A DNA stretch of 64,000 bases, from positions 1 through 64,000 of the forward strand of contig JAKSJO010000006.1 in assembly GCA_024398125.1 (NCBI GenBank). The letters run 5' to 3'. The position numbers and the translations under genes were made by a program. Shown piece by piece: positions 50,565 through 60,131 of this stretch; within the stretch, counting starts at the first letter, position 1; each line of letters opens with the position of its first letter. A model generated the notes under the pieces. That model was not told where the DNA came from and made no database searches. It saw nothing but the letters and a program-made list of their open reading frames with translations. Source of the DNA: Bacteroidales bacterium (GTDB lineage: Bacteria; Bacteroidota; Bacteroidia; Bacteroidales; UBA932).

Positions 50565-52433
50565 TTACTTTCTCCTGTTCTGCTGCTCACGCATCTGCTG
50601 TTGCTGCATGCGCTGTGCCTCTTCGAGGCGGAGCTGCCACTTGGATTTCTTTGCAGGCTTTCCATCCGCTGCCTTGACTTTCGCAAGGATTTCATCCTGG
50701 TTCACGAAGAACTTGCGGAGAATGAAGTTCTGAGCGATTGAGAAGAGCTGTGAAAGCAGGTAATAGTAACTGAGGGCCGCAGAGATGTTGTTACAGATGA
50801 AGAACATCATGATAGGCATCATCCACAGCGACATGAAGCGCATGCTCACGGCGTTAGGATCATCAGCGTTCATAGGCTGATTCTGCATGGTCATCTTGGA
50901 GTATCCCCACATGGTAACAGCCATGAGAAGTGCAAAGAGCGACAGGTGATCTCCAAGGATAGGAATCTTGGCTCCGTAATTGATGATGGAGTCATATGAG
51001 CTGAGGTCGTTGCACCAAAGGAATGGCTGCTGGCGAAGCTCGATGGATGCAGGGAAGAAACGGAACATCGCCCAGAGGATAGGGAATGTCAGCAAGGTAG
51101 GAAGACATCCTCCCATAGGGCTGACTCCTGCCTTTCGATAAAGCTCCATCGTAGCCTGCTGCTTCTTCATGGCATCCTCCTGCTTTGGATACTTTGCGTT
51201 GATCTTTTCCATCTCAGGCTTGAGTGCCGCCATCTTGGCGCTGCTGAGGAAAGACTTGTTGGTAAACGGCATCACTGCAATCTTGATGACGAGAGTCATG
51301 AGAAGGATGATGATACCGAAGTTTCCAATGAACTTGTGAAGGAAGTTGAAGAGAGGGATGATCACGAACCTGGTGAACCAGCCTACAAGCCATCCACCAA
51401 GCGGAATTGTCTTCTCGTACTTATGGTCATACGCCTTGAGGGTCTGGTAATGGTTAGGTCCGAAATAGAACTCGAACGGAATCTCTACCTTGTCCTCCAT
51501 CTTGATATCGCAACGCATGTTTGCGGAACAAGTCATGAGGGTTCCTTCCTCATTTCCCTCCTGGCCGAATGTGACAGAAAGGTCTCCCGATGCGAACTCC
51601 TTAGGAGCACGAAGGATAGCACTGAAGAACTGCTGGTGGAATGCGACCCAGCTCAAGCGTGAATCGATACGCTTTGAACCATTGCGGCCACGTCCCATAT
51701 CCTCAGGCTTCTTGTCTCCTTCAAAATACCAATTGACCATGGAGTACATAGACTCGTTCCTATAGCCTTTTTCAAGTCTAGGAATTACAGCTGTGAAGTC
51801 CATGTCCATCATCGACACGTTCTTGGGAACGATTCCCTGCATGCCTATGAATGACAGTTTGTTGTCCACATTGTAAGCTCCATCGTGAAGGATATAGCTC
51901 TGCTCGATGCAGCCGCCGTCAGCAAATGCAAGACGCATCACGGCGCTGCTGTCAGTCTTTGAAACGACGTCGAATGTGAAATCCGATGTCTTGATGTTCT
52001 GGCCGGCATAGATGCTGAACGAATAGTCGCTGCTTCCCGGTTTGATAAGATAGAGGTCGTCCGAGTCATAAGCCTTGTAATCCTTGATCTTTACGGAATA
52101 AGGCTGTGCTCCACGCGAGGTGAGTACAAGCTCAATCTTATCGTTGGAAAGAGTCACGAGCTGCTCTGCACGAAGACGGGAAGATTCGAGCAGCGAATCC
52201 TTATAAATTGCTACCGGTTGTGAGCCTGCCTCATCCGGGGTTGAATCCACTGTCTCTACAATTGGCTGGAGGCTTGACGCATACTCTGCGGCCTGAGCGG
52301 CCTCCACAGCCGCAATGGAATCGAGCTGGGCCTGCTGAGCCAGCTGTGCCTTGGTCTGCCTTGCCTGATACCATGTAAATCCGAAAAGGACCATGGCAAT
52401 CAGGACAAAGCCTGTAATCGAATTCTTATCCAT
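50565..52433 (-). CDS. yidC: Membrane protein insertase YidC
   Basis: 622 residues: N-terminal membrane helix (ITGFVLIAMVLFGFTWYQARQ), large periplasmic domain, then the 60-kDa insertase domain with membrane segments (FGIIILLMTLVIKIAVMPFT; SPMGGCLPTLLTFPILWAMFRFFPASIEL; WMMPIMMFFICNNISAALSYYYLLSQLF) and a basic tail. It inserts and folds inner-membrane proteins with or without SecYEG. Three bases downstream of the DUF349 gene. Length and arrangement are typical for Bacteroidetes YidC. Confidence 0.96.
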   Translation of the reverse strand: MDKNSITGFVLIAMVLFGFTWYQARQTKAQLAQQAQLDSIAAVEAAQAAEYASSLQPIVETVDSTPDEAGSQPVAIYKDSLLESSRLRAEQLVTLSNDKIELVLTSRGAQPYSVKIKDYKAYDSDDLYLIKPGSSDYSFSIYAGQNIKTSDFTFDVVSKTDSSAVMRLAFADGGCIEQSYILHDGAYNVDNKLSFIGMQGIVPKNVSMMDMDFTAVIPRLEKGYRNESMYSMVNWYFEGDKKPEDMGRGRNGSKRIDSRLSWVAFHQQFFSAILRAPKEFASGDLSVTFGQEGNEEGTLMTCSANMRCDIKMEDKVEIPFEFYFGPNHYQTLKAYDHKYEKTIPLGGWLVGWFTRFVIIPLFNFLHKFIGNFGIIILLMTLVIKIAVMPFTNKSFLSSAKMAALKPEMEKINAKYPKQEDAMKKQQATMELYRKAGVSPMGGCLPTLLTFPILWAMFRFFPASIELRQQPFLWCNDLSSYDSIINYGAKIPILGDHLSLFALLMAVTMWGYSKMTMQNQPMNADDPNAVSMRFMSLWMMPIMMFFICNNISAALSYYYLLSQLFSIAQNFILRKFFVNQDEILAKVKAADGKPAKKSKWQLRLEEAQRMQQQQMREQQNRRK

Positions 52434-52436
52434 CTC

Positions 52437-54239
52437 TTACTCTGCTGCGTTCCTGATCTTCTCCTCGAGTTCCTTGAGCTCTGCCTTTGCGCTGTCGATA
52501 CGATCCTGCATCTGACGGATAAGCGGCTCAGAGTTCTTTGACATTGCGAAGAAGCCGATGTTGTTCTCGTAGTTCGCGATGTCCTGCTGGAGTGCATTAT
52601 ACTTCTGGACAAGGATATCCTTCTCGCTTCTTGGTGCACGGTTGCCACCATGGCGCTGGCCACCATTGCCACGCTGTGGACGGGTGCCGTAATCAGGGAA
52701 CTTAGCCTGCATAGCCTCCTTGTATGCGGCAGCAACAGCTTCCTTTTCCTTGAAAGGAACGAAACCGATCTCGGCCCAGCGAGCGCTGAAAGCCTTCATG
52801 GTCTCGGCATCTGCAGCCTCGCTTGCCTTTATCTCGTCGATGAGGGCACGCTTTGCCCTGAGGTTTGCATGGAAATCGTTTTCAGCCGGCTTTGCCTGCT
52901 TGTCGCGCTCTGCGAAGAACTCATCACAAGCGGCGCGGAAACGTTTCCAGAGCTGCTCCGACTTCTTGCGTGGAACGGCTCCGATCTCCTTCCATTCCTT
53001 CTGGAGCTCGATGAACTTATCAGTGGTCTTCTTCCACTCGGTACTGGTCTTGAGAGCCTCTGCCTGCTCGATGAGGGCAAGTTTCTTCTCGAGATTGCCA
53101 GTCAGGTTGTCCTTGATCTCAGAATAGAATACACGCTTCTTCTCGAAGAACTTGTCGCATGCGGCACGGAAACGGTCGTAAATCTTCTGATTGTCCTTCT
53201 TTGAAGCGAAACCGATGGCCTTCCACTGCTTCTGGAGCTCCTCAATCTCCTTGCTGAGAGCATTCCATTCATTTGAAGAAGCGATCTCCTTGTCTGCGAT
53301 GGCCTCAACCTTCTCGCAGATTGCCGACTTGGCCTCAAGGTTCTCGGCCTGCTTTGCCTTCTGACCCTCGAAATATGCCTGATACTTCTTGTTGATGACT
53401 GAAGTTGCAGCCTTGAAACGGTCCCAGATCTCCTCACGCTTTTCCTTTGCTACCGGGCCGAACTCCTTCCACTGCTCGTGGAGCTTCTGGAGTTCACGGA
53501 AAGCCTCTATGACATTCTCGTTCTCTGCGAGCTTCTCCGCTGCAGCGACGAAAGACTCCTTTGCCTCGAGATTCTTCTTGAAGTCAAGGTCGCGGAGATC
53601 ACGGTTGATCTTGACCATGTCATAGAATTTCTCAACCAGATACTGGTACTGGTCGTTGACGTCGCGGAACTGCTGTGCAGGGACAGGACCGGTCTCGCGC
53701 CAGCGGTTCTGGATTTCGCGGAATGCAGGGAATGTGGCATTGACATCCTCCTGCTTCTCTACGAGCTGGCGAAGGTCTTCGATAATCGCAAGCTTCTTTG
53801 CAAGATTCTCCTCACGCTCAGCTTCCTGCTGGCGGTTGAGTTCTGCACGCTCCTTCTTGTATTCGTTATATAATGATTTGAAGCCGGCCTCGATAGCCTC
53901 GAAAGGATTCATCTTCTCCTCAGCTGCAGGCTCTGCAGCCTCGACAGGTGAATTTTCATCCGGTTCAGAGACAGCAGCGGTCAATCCTGCCTCTGCCTTC
54001 TCCTTCGAGAGTCTCTTGTAGAAAGCAGACTTGATGGCTTCCACTTCCTTTGATTTCTTAAGTCTTTCGACACCTTCGCCAAGCTCCTGGAAAAGACCTA
54101 CGAGATCCGCAAGGGTCTTGTCCGCGAGGTTAAACTGCTGCTCAGGGGTCTGTGCTGGCTGTTCTTCAACAGTTTCAACAACTTTTTCAACTACATCTGA
54201 AGGCATTGCCTGCTCTTCAGGAATGATAACTTCACTCAT
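52437..54239 (-). CDS. DUF349-repeat protein
   Basis: 600 residues, cytoplasmic, highly charged and mainly helical. Five DUF349 repeats of about 75 residues are recognised by their W-x-x-x-G motifs (RWRETGPVP, QWKEFGPVA, QWKAIGFAS, EWKEIGAVP, RWAEIGFVP), with recurrent F-RAACD-x-FF blocks. The function is unknown; the family is found throughout Bacteroidetes and near envelope or translation genes. It is the first gene of the DUF349-yidC-yggS operon, with a textbook TTTG-N19-TATATTTG promoter at 54274-54304. Confidence 0.9.
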   Translation of the reverse strand: MSEVIIPEEQAMPSDVVEKVVETVEEQPAQTPEQQFNLADKTLADLVGLFQELGEGVERLKKSKEVEAIKSAFYKRLSKEKAEAGLTAAVSEPDENSPVEAAEPAAEEKMNPFEAIEAGFKSLYNEYKKERAELNRQQEAEREENLAKKLAIIEDLRQLVEKQEDVNATFPAFREIQNRWRETGPVPAQQFRDVNDQYQYLVEKFYDMVKINRDLRDLDFKKNLEAKESFVAAAEKLAENENVIEAFRELQKLHEQWKEFGPVAKEKREEIWDRFKAATSVINKKYQAYFEGQKAKQAENLEAKSAICEKVEAIADKEIASSNEWNALSKEIEELQKQWKAIGFASKKDNQKIYDRFRAACDKFFEKKRVFYSEIKDNLTGNLEKKLALIEQAEALKTSTEWKKTTDKFIELQKEWKEIGAVPRKKSEQLWKRFRAACDEFFAERDKQAKPAENDFHANLRAKRALIDEIKASEAADAETMKAFSARWAEIGFVPFKEKEAVAAAYKEAMQAKFPDYGTRPQRGNGGQRHGGNRAPRSEKDILVQKYNALQQDIANYENNIGFFAMSKNSEPLIRQMQDRIDSAKAELKELEEKIRNAAE

Positions 54240-54273
54240 AAACTTGTTCTTATTTTAAATAAAGTATGACTTG

Positions 54274-54304
54274 CAAATATAGTACTTTTAAATGACACTG
54301 CAAA
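54274..54304 (-). promoter_or_regulatory. Promoter of the DUF349-yidC-yggS operon (TTTG, 19 bases, TATATTTG)
   Basis: On the minus strand TTTG (54301-54304) and TATATTTG (54274-54281) match the Bacteroidetes consensus exactly at the optimal spacing, with a leader of about 30 bases. Confidence 0.85.
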
Positions 54305-54329
54305 CAAGCGGAAAATCGTATAAAATAAG

Positions 54330-54337
54330 TATCTTTG
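54330..54337 (+). promoter_or_regulatory. -7 promoter element (TATCTTTG) for trmD
   Basis: Exact match, 24 bases before the ATG at 54361 and divergent from the DUF349 promoter. It rejects the in-frame ATG at 54292. Confidence 0.65.
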
Positions 54338-54360
54338 CAGTGCTGCAATACACATTATTC

Positions 54361-55038
54361 ATGAGGATAGATATTCTCACAGTTGTGCCGGAGCTTTTGG
54401 AAAGTCCCCTCGGCCATTCTATCGTCGGCAGAGCCATCAAAAAGGGCCTTGTCGAGATTCATGTGCACAATCTGCGCAAGTACGGAATAGGACCGCGCCA
54501 GAACGTAGATGACTACAGCTATGGCGGCGATGCCGGAATGGTAATGATGGTCGAGCCTGTTTACAAGATGATCGAGGAGCTTCGTTCCGAAAGGGATTAT
54601 GACGAGGTGATCTACATGTCTCCGGATGGAGAAGTGCTCAACCAGGGCATTTCCAACGAACTGAGCCTTAAGGAAAACATCATAATCCTCTGCGGCCATT
54701 ACAAAGGCGTCGACCACCGTATCCGCGAGCATCTTGTCACCCGCGAGATCTCCGTAGGAGACTATGTAGTAAGCGGCGGTGAAATCCCGGCGGCCCTCCT
54801 GGCCGATTCAATCATCCGGCTTATTCCAGGTGCTCTTACCGACGAGACATCCGCTCTCAGTGACAGTTTCCAGGACGACCTGCTCTCCCCTCCTGTGTAC
54901 ACAAGGCCCGCCTGTTTCAACGGGTGGAAGGTCCCCGATGTATTGTTAAGCGGCAATCCGAAGCTCATTCGTGCATGGCAGGATGAGCAGGCAATAGAAA
55001 GAACAAGACAACTTCGTCCAGAATTATTAAAGAAATAG
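54361..55038 (+). CDS. trmD: tRNA (guanine-37-N1)-methyltransferase
   Basis: 225 residues from the ATG at 54361, right behind the promoter. SPOUT-class trefoil-knot motifs: DDYSYGGDAGMVMM, ILCGHYKGVDHRIREHLV, EISVGDYVVSGGEIPAALLADSIIRLIPG, and LLSPPVYTRPACFNGWKVPDVLLSGNP. It methylates N1 of G37 in tRNAs reading CNN codons, preventing frameshifting. Two bases separate it from the dehydratase gene, so the pair is probably one operon. Confidence 0.96.
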   Translation: MRIDILTVVPELLESPLGHSIVGRAIKKGLVEIHVHNLRKYGIGPRQNVDDYSYGGDAGMVMMVEPVYKMIEELRSERDYDEVIYMSPDGEVLNQGISNELSLKENIIILCGHYKGVDHRIREHLVTREISVGDYVVSGGEIPAALLADSIIRLIPGALTDETSALSDSFQDDLLSPPVYTRPACFNGWKVPDVLLSGNPKLIRAWQDEQAIERTRQLRPELLKK

Positions 55039-55040
55039 CT

Positions 55041-56963
55041 ATGGAAAGAATGGTCAGACTACTGTTCAATAAGGTTTCCCAATGGTACTTTTCCAAGGGA
55101 GCTCTTCCATATTGGATCATTCTAGTCATCGATTGTATCATCGTCCTCACCTCTGCGGTAACAGTACGTGCGCTGCGTATCGGAATGGACCAGAACATGA
55201 GTTCTCTCCTTTCGGTGCTGGACACATGGTGCATATATCTTGTATTCTTCCTTGCCGGATTCCGTATAATGAAGAGCTACAGCGGTGTGATCCGCTATTC
55301 ATCCATTGTGGATCTGGGACGCGTGGCGTCGGCCAACCTTATCGCCCTGGTCCTGATTTCCCTGATGCGCAAGTTCTTCAAGATAGAAGCCCTTCATGGA
55401 GGCATCATCTGGCAGGAAGTCTTCTTCGCAACCATACTTGCCACCACGCTGATGTGGGCAGTTCGCATCTGCGTAAAATATGTCCATGACTGCTTCTACG
55501 TAAAGGATGGAGCCAAGAGGGTGTTCATCTATGGCGTACAGCAGGGCGGCATAGCACTCGCAAGGAGCCTTGCCCTGCACAAGTCAGACTTCAAAGTCAT
55601 GGGATTCATCAGTGACGAGCCAAGCAACGCCAGACATATGCTCATGGGAAAATCAATATTCTACAACAACGCCAATGTCATCGATGAGATGAAGAAAAAG
55701 AGTGTTGATATCCTCATGGTTTCCCCTCTCAAGACAGAGACATTGAGAGATAACAAGGAAATGATAGACAATGTCATCAATGCCGGCATCAAGATTCATA
55801 TTTATAATCAGCCTGAGGAGTGGGACGGCAAGTCCGATCTTACCCACACCAGCCTCAAGGAAGTCGACATTGAAGATCTTCTTCCACGCAACCAGATCAA
55901 GGTTGACCTGAATGCCATCGAGAAGGAACTTGCCGGAAAGTGCATCCTCATCACAGGAGCGGCAGGATCCATCGGCTCCGAGATCGTACGACAGGTTGCC
56001 AAGTTCAAGCCTGCTCAGCTTGTCCTGGTCGATCAGGCAGAAACCCCTCTTCACGACATCAGGCTGATGATGGCCCGCAACTTCCCTGATATCCCTGCCG
56101 AGACCATTACCGCCAGCATTGACCATAGACGTCACATGGAGATCATCTTTTCGCAGTATAAGCCTGAGTATGTATTCCATGCGGCTGCCTACAAGCATGT
56201 GCCGATGATGGAGAACAACCCGGGTGAGGCAATCATGAATAATATTGATGGCACCCGTATCTGTGCGGATCTCGCTGTGAAGTACGGTGCATCCAAGTTC
56301 GTCATGGTATCCACAGACAAGGCGGTCAATCCTACCAATGTAATGGGATGCAGCAAGCGTATCTGCGAGATGTACTGTCAGTCGCTCGACAAGGCCATCA
56401 AGGAAGGAAAGGTTAAGGGCAATACACAGTTCGTCACCACCCGCTTCGGCAATGTGCTTGGATCGAATGGAAGTGTTATTCCTCTGTTCCGCGAACAGAT
56501 CAAGCGTGGCGGTCCTGTGACCGTGACCCATCCTGACATCATCAGGTTCTTCATGCTTATTCCTGAGGCCTGCAACCTTGTCCTCGAAGCCGGAACAATG
56601 GGACATGGAGGAGAAATCTTCGTGTTCGACATGGGCAAGCCGGTAAAGATTGTAGATCTCGCCAAGCGTATGATTTCGCTCTCTGGTGCAAATGATATCG
56701 AAATCAAGTTCACAGGCCTGCGACATGGAGAGAAACTATATGAGGAGGTATTGAACGAAGAGGAAACCACCAAGCCTTCGTCCAACCCAAAGATAAAGGT
56801 CGCTACCGTTCGTGAAGTCGAGTATGATGAAGTGAACGCTGCCATAGATGAAATGGTCAAGGTTACATTGGCCGAGTACAGCGACATGGACATTGTACGC
56901 AAGATGAAGGACCTCGTTCCTGAATTCAAAAGCAAACATAGCAAATACGAGGCGCTGGACTAG
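55041..56963 (+). CDS. Membrane-bound nucleotide-sugar 4,6-dehydratase/epimerase (FlaA1/WbpM/CapD type)
   Basis: 640 residues. Four N-terminal membrane segments (LPYWIILVIDCIIVLTSAVTV, YLVFFLAGFRIM, LIALVLISLMRKFF, FFATILATTLMWAV), a degenerate Rossmann-like region, then the SDR catalytic domain: ILITGAAGSIGSEIV, ASIDHRRHMEIIF, FHAAAYKHVPMMENNP, VSTDKAVNPTNVMGCSKRICE (Met in place of the usual active-site Tyr, as in WbpM-type enzymes) and NVLGSNGSVIPLF. It converts UDP-GlcNAc or similar to a 4-keto-6-deoxy sugar for capsule or glycan synthesis. Next to trmD by two bases. Linked by function to the polysaccharide genes at 26767-32280. Confidence 0.9.
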   Translation: MERMVRLLFNKVSQWYFSKGALPYWIILVIDCIIVLTSAVTVRALRIGMDQNMSSLLSVLDTWCIYLVFFLAGFRIMKSYSGVIRYSSIVDLGRVASANLIALVLISLMRKFFKIEALHGGIIWQEVFFATILATTLMWAVRICVKYVHDCFYVKDGAKRVFIYGVQQGGIALARSLALHKSDFKVMGFISDEPSNARHMLMGKSIFYNNANVIDEMKKKSVDILMVSPLKTETLRDNKEMIDNVINAGIKIHIYNQPEEWDGKSDLTHTSLKEVDIEDLLPRNQIKVDLNAIEKELAGKCILITGAAGSIGSEIVRQVAKFKPAQLVLVDQAETPLHDIRLMMARNFPDIPAETITASIDHRRHMEIIFSQYKPEYVFHAAAYKHVPMMENNPGEAIMNNIDGTRICADLAVKYGASKFVMVSTDKAVNPTNVMGCSKRICEMYCQSLDKAIKEGKVKGNTQFVTTRFGNVLGSNGSVIPLFREQIKRGGPVTVTHPDIIRFFMLIPEACNLVLEAGTMGHGGEIFVFDMGKPVKIVDLAKRMISLSGANDIEIKFTGLRHGEKLYEEVLNEEETTKPSSNPKIKVATVREVEYDEVNAAIDEMVKVTLAEYSDMDIVRKMKDLVPEFKSKHSKYEALD

Positions 56964-57026
56964 TCTTTTGTACTTTTTTCAATCACTTGTAGAATAAAAT
57001 TGTACATTCGTTTCCAAGCAGATAGT

Positions 57027-57034
57027 TATATTTG
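57027..57034 (+). promoter_or_regulatory. -7 promoter element (TATATTTG) for the lipoprotein-DUF5723 pair
   Basis: Exact match 51 bases before the ATG at 57086. It rejects the in-frame start at 57032, which overlaps it. Confidence 0.6.
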
Positions 57035-57085
57035 TGTAAGAAGCGAATGCTCTTTTTTTCATATCTGTACAAACACATTGTAAAA

Positions 57086-58786
57086 ATGAAGATAAACAAA
57101 CTATTGCTCTATTTTGCCGTGGCGGCATCTGCTCTCAGCAGCTGCGCTACAGAAGGATATGAGGATCTCAAGGCTCCGATAGACAAAGAAATGAATGTCC
57201 TCGGAACTCTTGAATTCCCTATCGGCAAGTCTGCCCCTATCTCCATTGGAGATTTCCTTGCCATAAGCGAAACCGGAATCATTGATACCGACGATGCCGG
57301 CAACTATATCTTCAGGGTGGATGCCCCCCCTGCAGCATCGTCTTATTCGCTTCGCAAGATTACCATTGGAAGCGATTCAAAGTTCACAGGCTCATTCCGT
57401 CACGAGTCTAACCACATTGCAATCAATCCCGAGAAAGTTCCGGAGATCGAAGAGATCATACCGACCATCAGCGTACCTTTCTCTTTCGAGTACAGCGATA
57501 TTCCTGACGATTTCAGAAACGTCAGTTCATTGGATGTCAATACCGCCATCGACTTCTCACTCTCGTACAAGGCTGAAGGTATTGATGCGATGACCATCAA
57601 GAAAGGTGCGCAGATCAGCATTCCGGATTCATACGTCATCAGTGAAATCAGCAGCAATGACTTCGACCTGACTGAAGGTACGAACAATCTTGTCGCCAAT
57701 AAGGACATCCGCATCGAATCCGGTCAGCAGATTGACCTCAAGGTACGCATCAGCCAGATAATCTTCGACGGACCTATTGACGGTACCGTCTACAGCAATT
57801 ACTTCTCTCTGGGTGGTAATGTCGTGCTGAAAGCTGAAGATGTCAAGGGATCTTTCCTTCCTGACTTCGAAATAGTACTAGGCGCAAAGCTTGCCGAGAT
57901 GTCAGTATTGACTGTCACCGGTGAGATAACTCCTCCGGCTCTCAACATGGGCAGTGTTTCCCGAGACATTACTGATATTCCCGACATCTTCAAGGATGCT
58001 GTTCTGGACATCCATGGAACAGGCCTTATACTTGAACCTTGCAATGATCTTCCTTGCGCTCTCAAGGCTAGTTTCTCTATTGGAAGCGTCAACCAGAAGG
58101 GAGAGTCATTCTCTGTCAGGATAGAGGATATAATGGTAAATCCAGGAGACTCACAGGAGTTATATATATCCGAAGATGGTCTCATGGCTCCTGAGGGTGT
58201 CCGCCTGGTGAATGTTCCCGGATTCGACAGACTGTTCCATTCCATTCCTTCCAAGGTATCGGTTTACGATATCATACTTGAGTCCGTCATTGACGGTCCG
58301 GTGAAAATCACTGCAGGGAAAGACTACAAGTGTGGATTTGTGAGCGGCAGGGCGACCATTCCTCTCACATTTGGAAACGAAATGAAATTGGACTACGAGC
58401 AGAACATAGAATTCAACCTCGAAAACATTCCCGATGGTCTGAATACCCTTGATCTCTCAACCATGATCACCAGCACCCTTCCATTCGACATGAGCATTTC
58501 GGCGAAGGCACTTGACGCAAACGGGACTAGCATTGACTCAATTACATCCGATATTAACGGAATAATCTTTGGAGGTGCCCTTTCGGCGCCAAAGACAAGC
58601 CCGGTTGAGATCAGTTTCAATCTTGGAAATACAAATCCTTCCGACATCAAGACCATTCGTTTCCTTCTTCATGCAGAGATGGAAAAGGACAGCAAGCCAA
58701 CTTCACTCAACGAAGGTCATTACATACAGTTCAACCAGATTACGGCAAGAATCCGCGACGGTTTCAGCCTGAACCTCGACAAATAA
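57086..58786 (+). CDS. Large hypothetical lipoprotein upstream of a DUF5723 protein
   Basis: 566 residues from the ATG at 57086 with a lipoprotein signal (LLLYFAVAASALSSCATEG, Cys21 or so). No named domain is recognised; the sequence is rich in beta-strand segments (LEFPIGKSAPISIGDFLAI, VDGPVKITAGKDYKCGFVSG, FNLENIPDGLNTLDLS) and in Asp/Asn/Ser. Probably located at the outer membrane. The DUF5723 gene begins four bases after the stop, so the two probably form a complex at the cell surface. Function unknown. Confidence 0.75.
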   Translation: MKINKLLLYFAVAASALSSCATEGYEDLKAPIDKEMNVLGTLEFPIGKSAPISIGDFLAISETGIIDTDDAGNYIFRVDAPPAASSYSLRKITIGSDSKFTGSFRHESNHIAINPEKVPEIEEIIPTISVPFSFEYSDIPDDFRNVSSLDVNTAIDFSLSYKAEGIDAMTIKKGAQISIPDSYVISEISSNDFDLTEGTNNLVANKDIRIESGQQIDLKVRISQIIFDGPIDGTVYSNYFSLGGNVVLKAEDVKGSFLPDFEIVLGAKLAEMSVLTVTGEITPPALNMGSVSRDITDIPDIFKDAVLDIHGTGLILEPCNDLPCALKASFSIGSVNQKGESFSVRIEDIMVNPGDSQELYISEDGLMAPEGVRLVNVPGFDRLFHSIPSKVSVYDIILESVIDGPVKITAGKDYKCGFVSGRATIPLTFGNEMKLDYEQNIEFNLENIPDGLNTLDLSTMITSTLPFDMSISAKALDANGTSIDSITSDINGIIFGGALSAPKTSPVEISFNLGNTNPSDIKTIRFLLHAEMEKDSKPTSLNEGHYIQFNQITARIRDGFSLNLDK

Positions 58787-58789
58787 GCC

Positions 58790-60091
58790 ATGAAAGCACG
58801 CATCATTACTACAACTGTTGTGGCTTTGCTGACAGGCACAGTCGCAAATGCGCAGAACCTCAGCGCCTATTTCAACAATAACTATATCTATGCAAATGAA
58901 GCAAACCCTGCTCTATCACCTGATTGCAAGACTTACGTTTCTCTTCCAGGCATACAGCAAGGTCTTGAGAGTACAATCGGAGCCTACAGCCTCCTCTACC
59001 CTAGCGGAAACGGCTTTGTAACAGGTCTTCATCAGAGCATCAGCAGCGAGGAATTTCTTGGACGCATCGGAGAATCTGCCAAGATCAACACCAATGGTGC
59101 TATCCGAATCCTTGGTTTGGGAGGAAGATTCAATGAGAATAACTATTTCTCTGCCAATATCAGGATAAGGGAAACCGGCGGCGCCATCCTTCCTTTCGAC
59201 GCATTCCGTTTCATCAAGGAAGGAAGTGCAAGTTCAGATAGTTTCGACATGTCAGAAATGGCACTTTACGGCGACATGATTGGTGAAATCGCCCTCAATC
59301 TTGTGCATTCCTTCGAGAACATCACGGTTGGAGCGACCGCCAAGGTGATGAATGGACTCGCACACGGCAGTATGGGAATGGACCGACTCAGCATCGTTAC
59401 CAGCCCGGATAAATGGACTTTTGAAGGCGAAGGCAATGCCAGTGCCGCAATAGTCAACTTCAATCCAGGACTCGCCATCGACTTGGGTGTAAGCGCCCAT
59501 ATCACCGATAATCTCATGGTAACGGCAGCAATCCTCGATCTTGGAGGCATATCATGGGCTGCTACATCGAATTATCGTCTGCCAGGCGGCAAATGGGAGT
59601 ATTCCGGAATCGATAATCTCTCTATTTCTGACGAAGGCAGTTCAAGCAATATCGGCGATGAGGTTGGGAATGCCATAGGTGATTTCCTTTCAAAGATTGA
59701 ATTTGAGAAGGACGGTCCTGAGAGCAGAACATTCAACACACTTCCAATAAGCGCGAATGCAGGTATCAAATATACCTTGCCTTCATGGGATAAGCTTTCT
59801 TTCGGTGCCGTAGCTGCATACAAGGGAGGCGCTTTATTCAATACAGTTGACGCAAGAGCAATCATTGATATCGCTCCTGTAAAATGGTTTGAGATGAGCG
59901 CATCAGCCGGTGTCTCTACCGAAGGAACACGCGGAGGCATCCTCGCAGTACTGAATCTCGGCCCTGTACGCGCTCACATGGGCGCTGAAATGCTCGGAAG
60001 CCAATATGGCAAGTTCTCCGGTATTACCATTCCTATCGACAAGGTAAGGATGATGGCAGACTTCGGTCTCCAGCTGACCTTCGGAAGATAA
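58790..60091 (+). CDS. DUF5723-family outer-membrane beta-barrel protein
   Basis: 433 residues with a Sec signal (MKARIITTTVVALLTGTVANA). N-terminal ANPALSPDCKTYVSLPGIQQGLES and the repeated glycine-rich strands (GGAILPFDAF, NIGDEVGNAIGDF, LPSWDKLSFGAVAAYKGGALF, MMADFGLQLTFGR) resemble the DUF5723/PorV-like outer-membrane barrel of Bacteroidetes; the final Arg is preceded by an aromatic residue. It is the partner of the preceding lipoprotein, separated by four bases. Function is unknown. Confidence 0.82.
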   Translation: MKARIITTTVVALLTGTVANAQNLSAYFNNNYIYANEANPALSPDCKTYVSLPGIQQGLESTIGAYSLLYPSGNGFVTGLHQSISSEEFLGRIGESAKINTNGAIRILGLGGRFNENNYFSANIRIRETGGAILPFDAFRFIKEGSASSDSFDMSEMALYGDMIGEIALNLVHSFENITVGATAKVMNGLAHGSMGMDRLSIVTSPDKWTFEGEGNASAAIVNFNPGLAIDLGVSAHITDNLMVTAAILDLGGISWAATSNYRLPGGKWEYSGIDNLSISDEGSSSNIGDEVGNAIGDFLSKIEFEKDGPESRTFNTLPISANAGIKYTLPSWDKLSFGAVAAYKGGALFNTVDARAIIDIAPVKWFEMSASAGVSTEGTRGGILAVLNLGPVRAHMGAEMLGSQYGKFSGITIPIDKVRMMADFGLQLTFGR

Positions 60092-60131
60092 AGAAATAAA
60101 GCCTGCTGGAAAGCAGGCTTTATTTCTTTAT
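60088..60131. terminator. Bidirectional terminator with 20-base arms
   Basis: The arms pair over 20 bases without a mismatch (60088-60107 with 60112-60131), loop GGAA. The TAA stop of the DUF5723 gene (60089-60091) and that of the convergent SDR gene (60120-60122) are both inside the arms. Confidence 0.9.

Noticed and set aside
55653..56726. Minus-strand open frame of 357 aa opposite the FlaA1/WbpM-type gene
   Set aside because: No start context or family motifs; the plus strand carries clear SDR motifs throughout this range.
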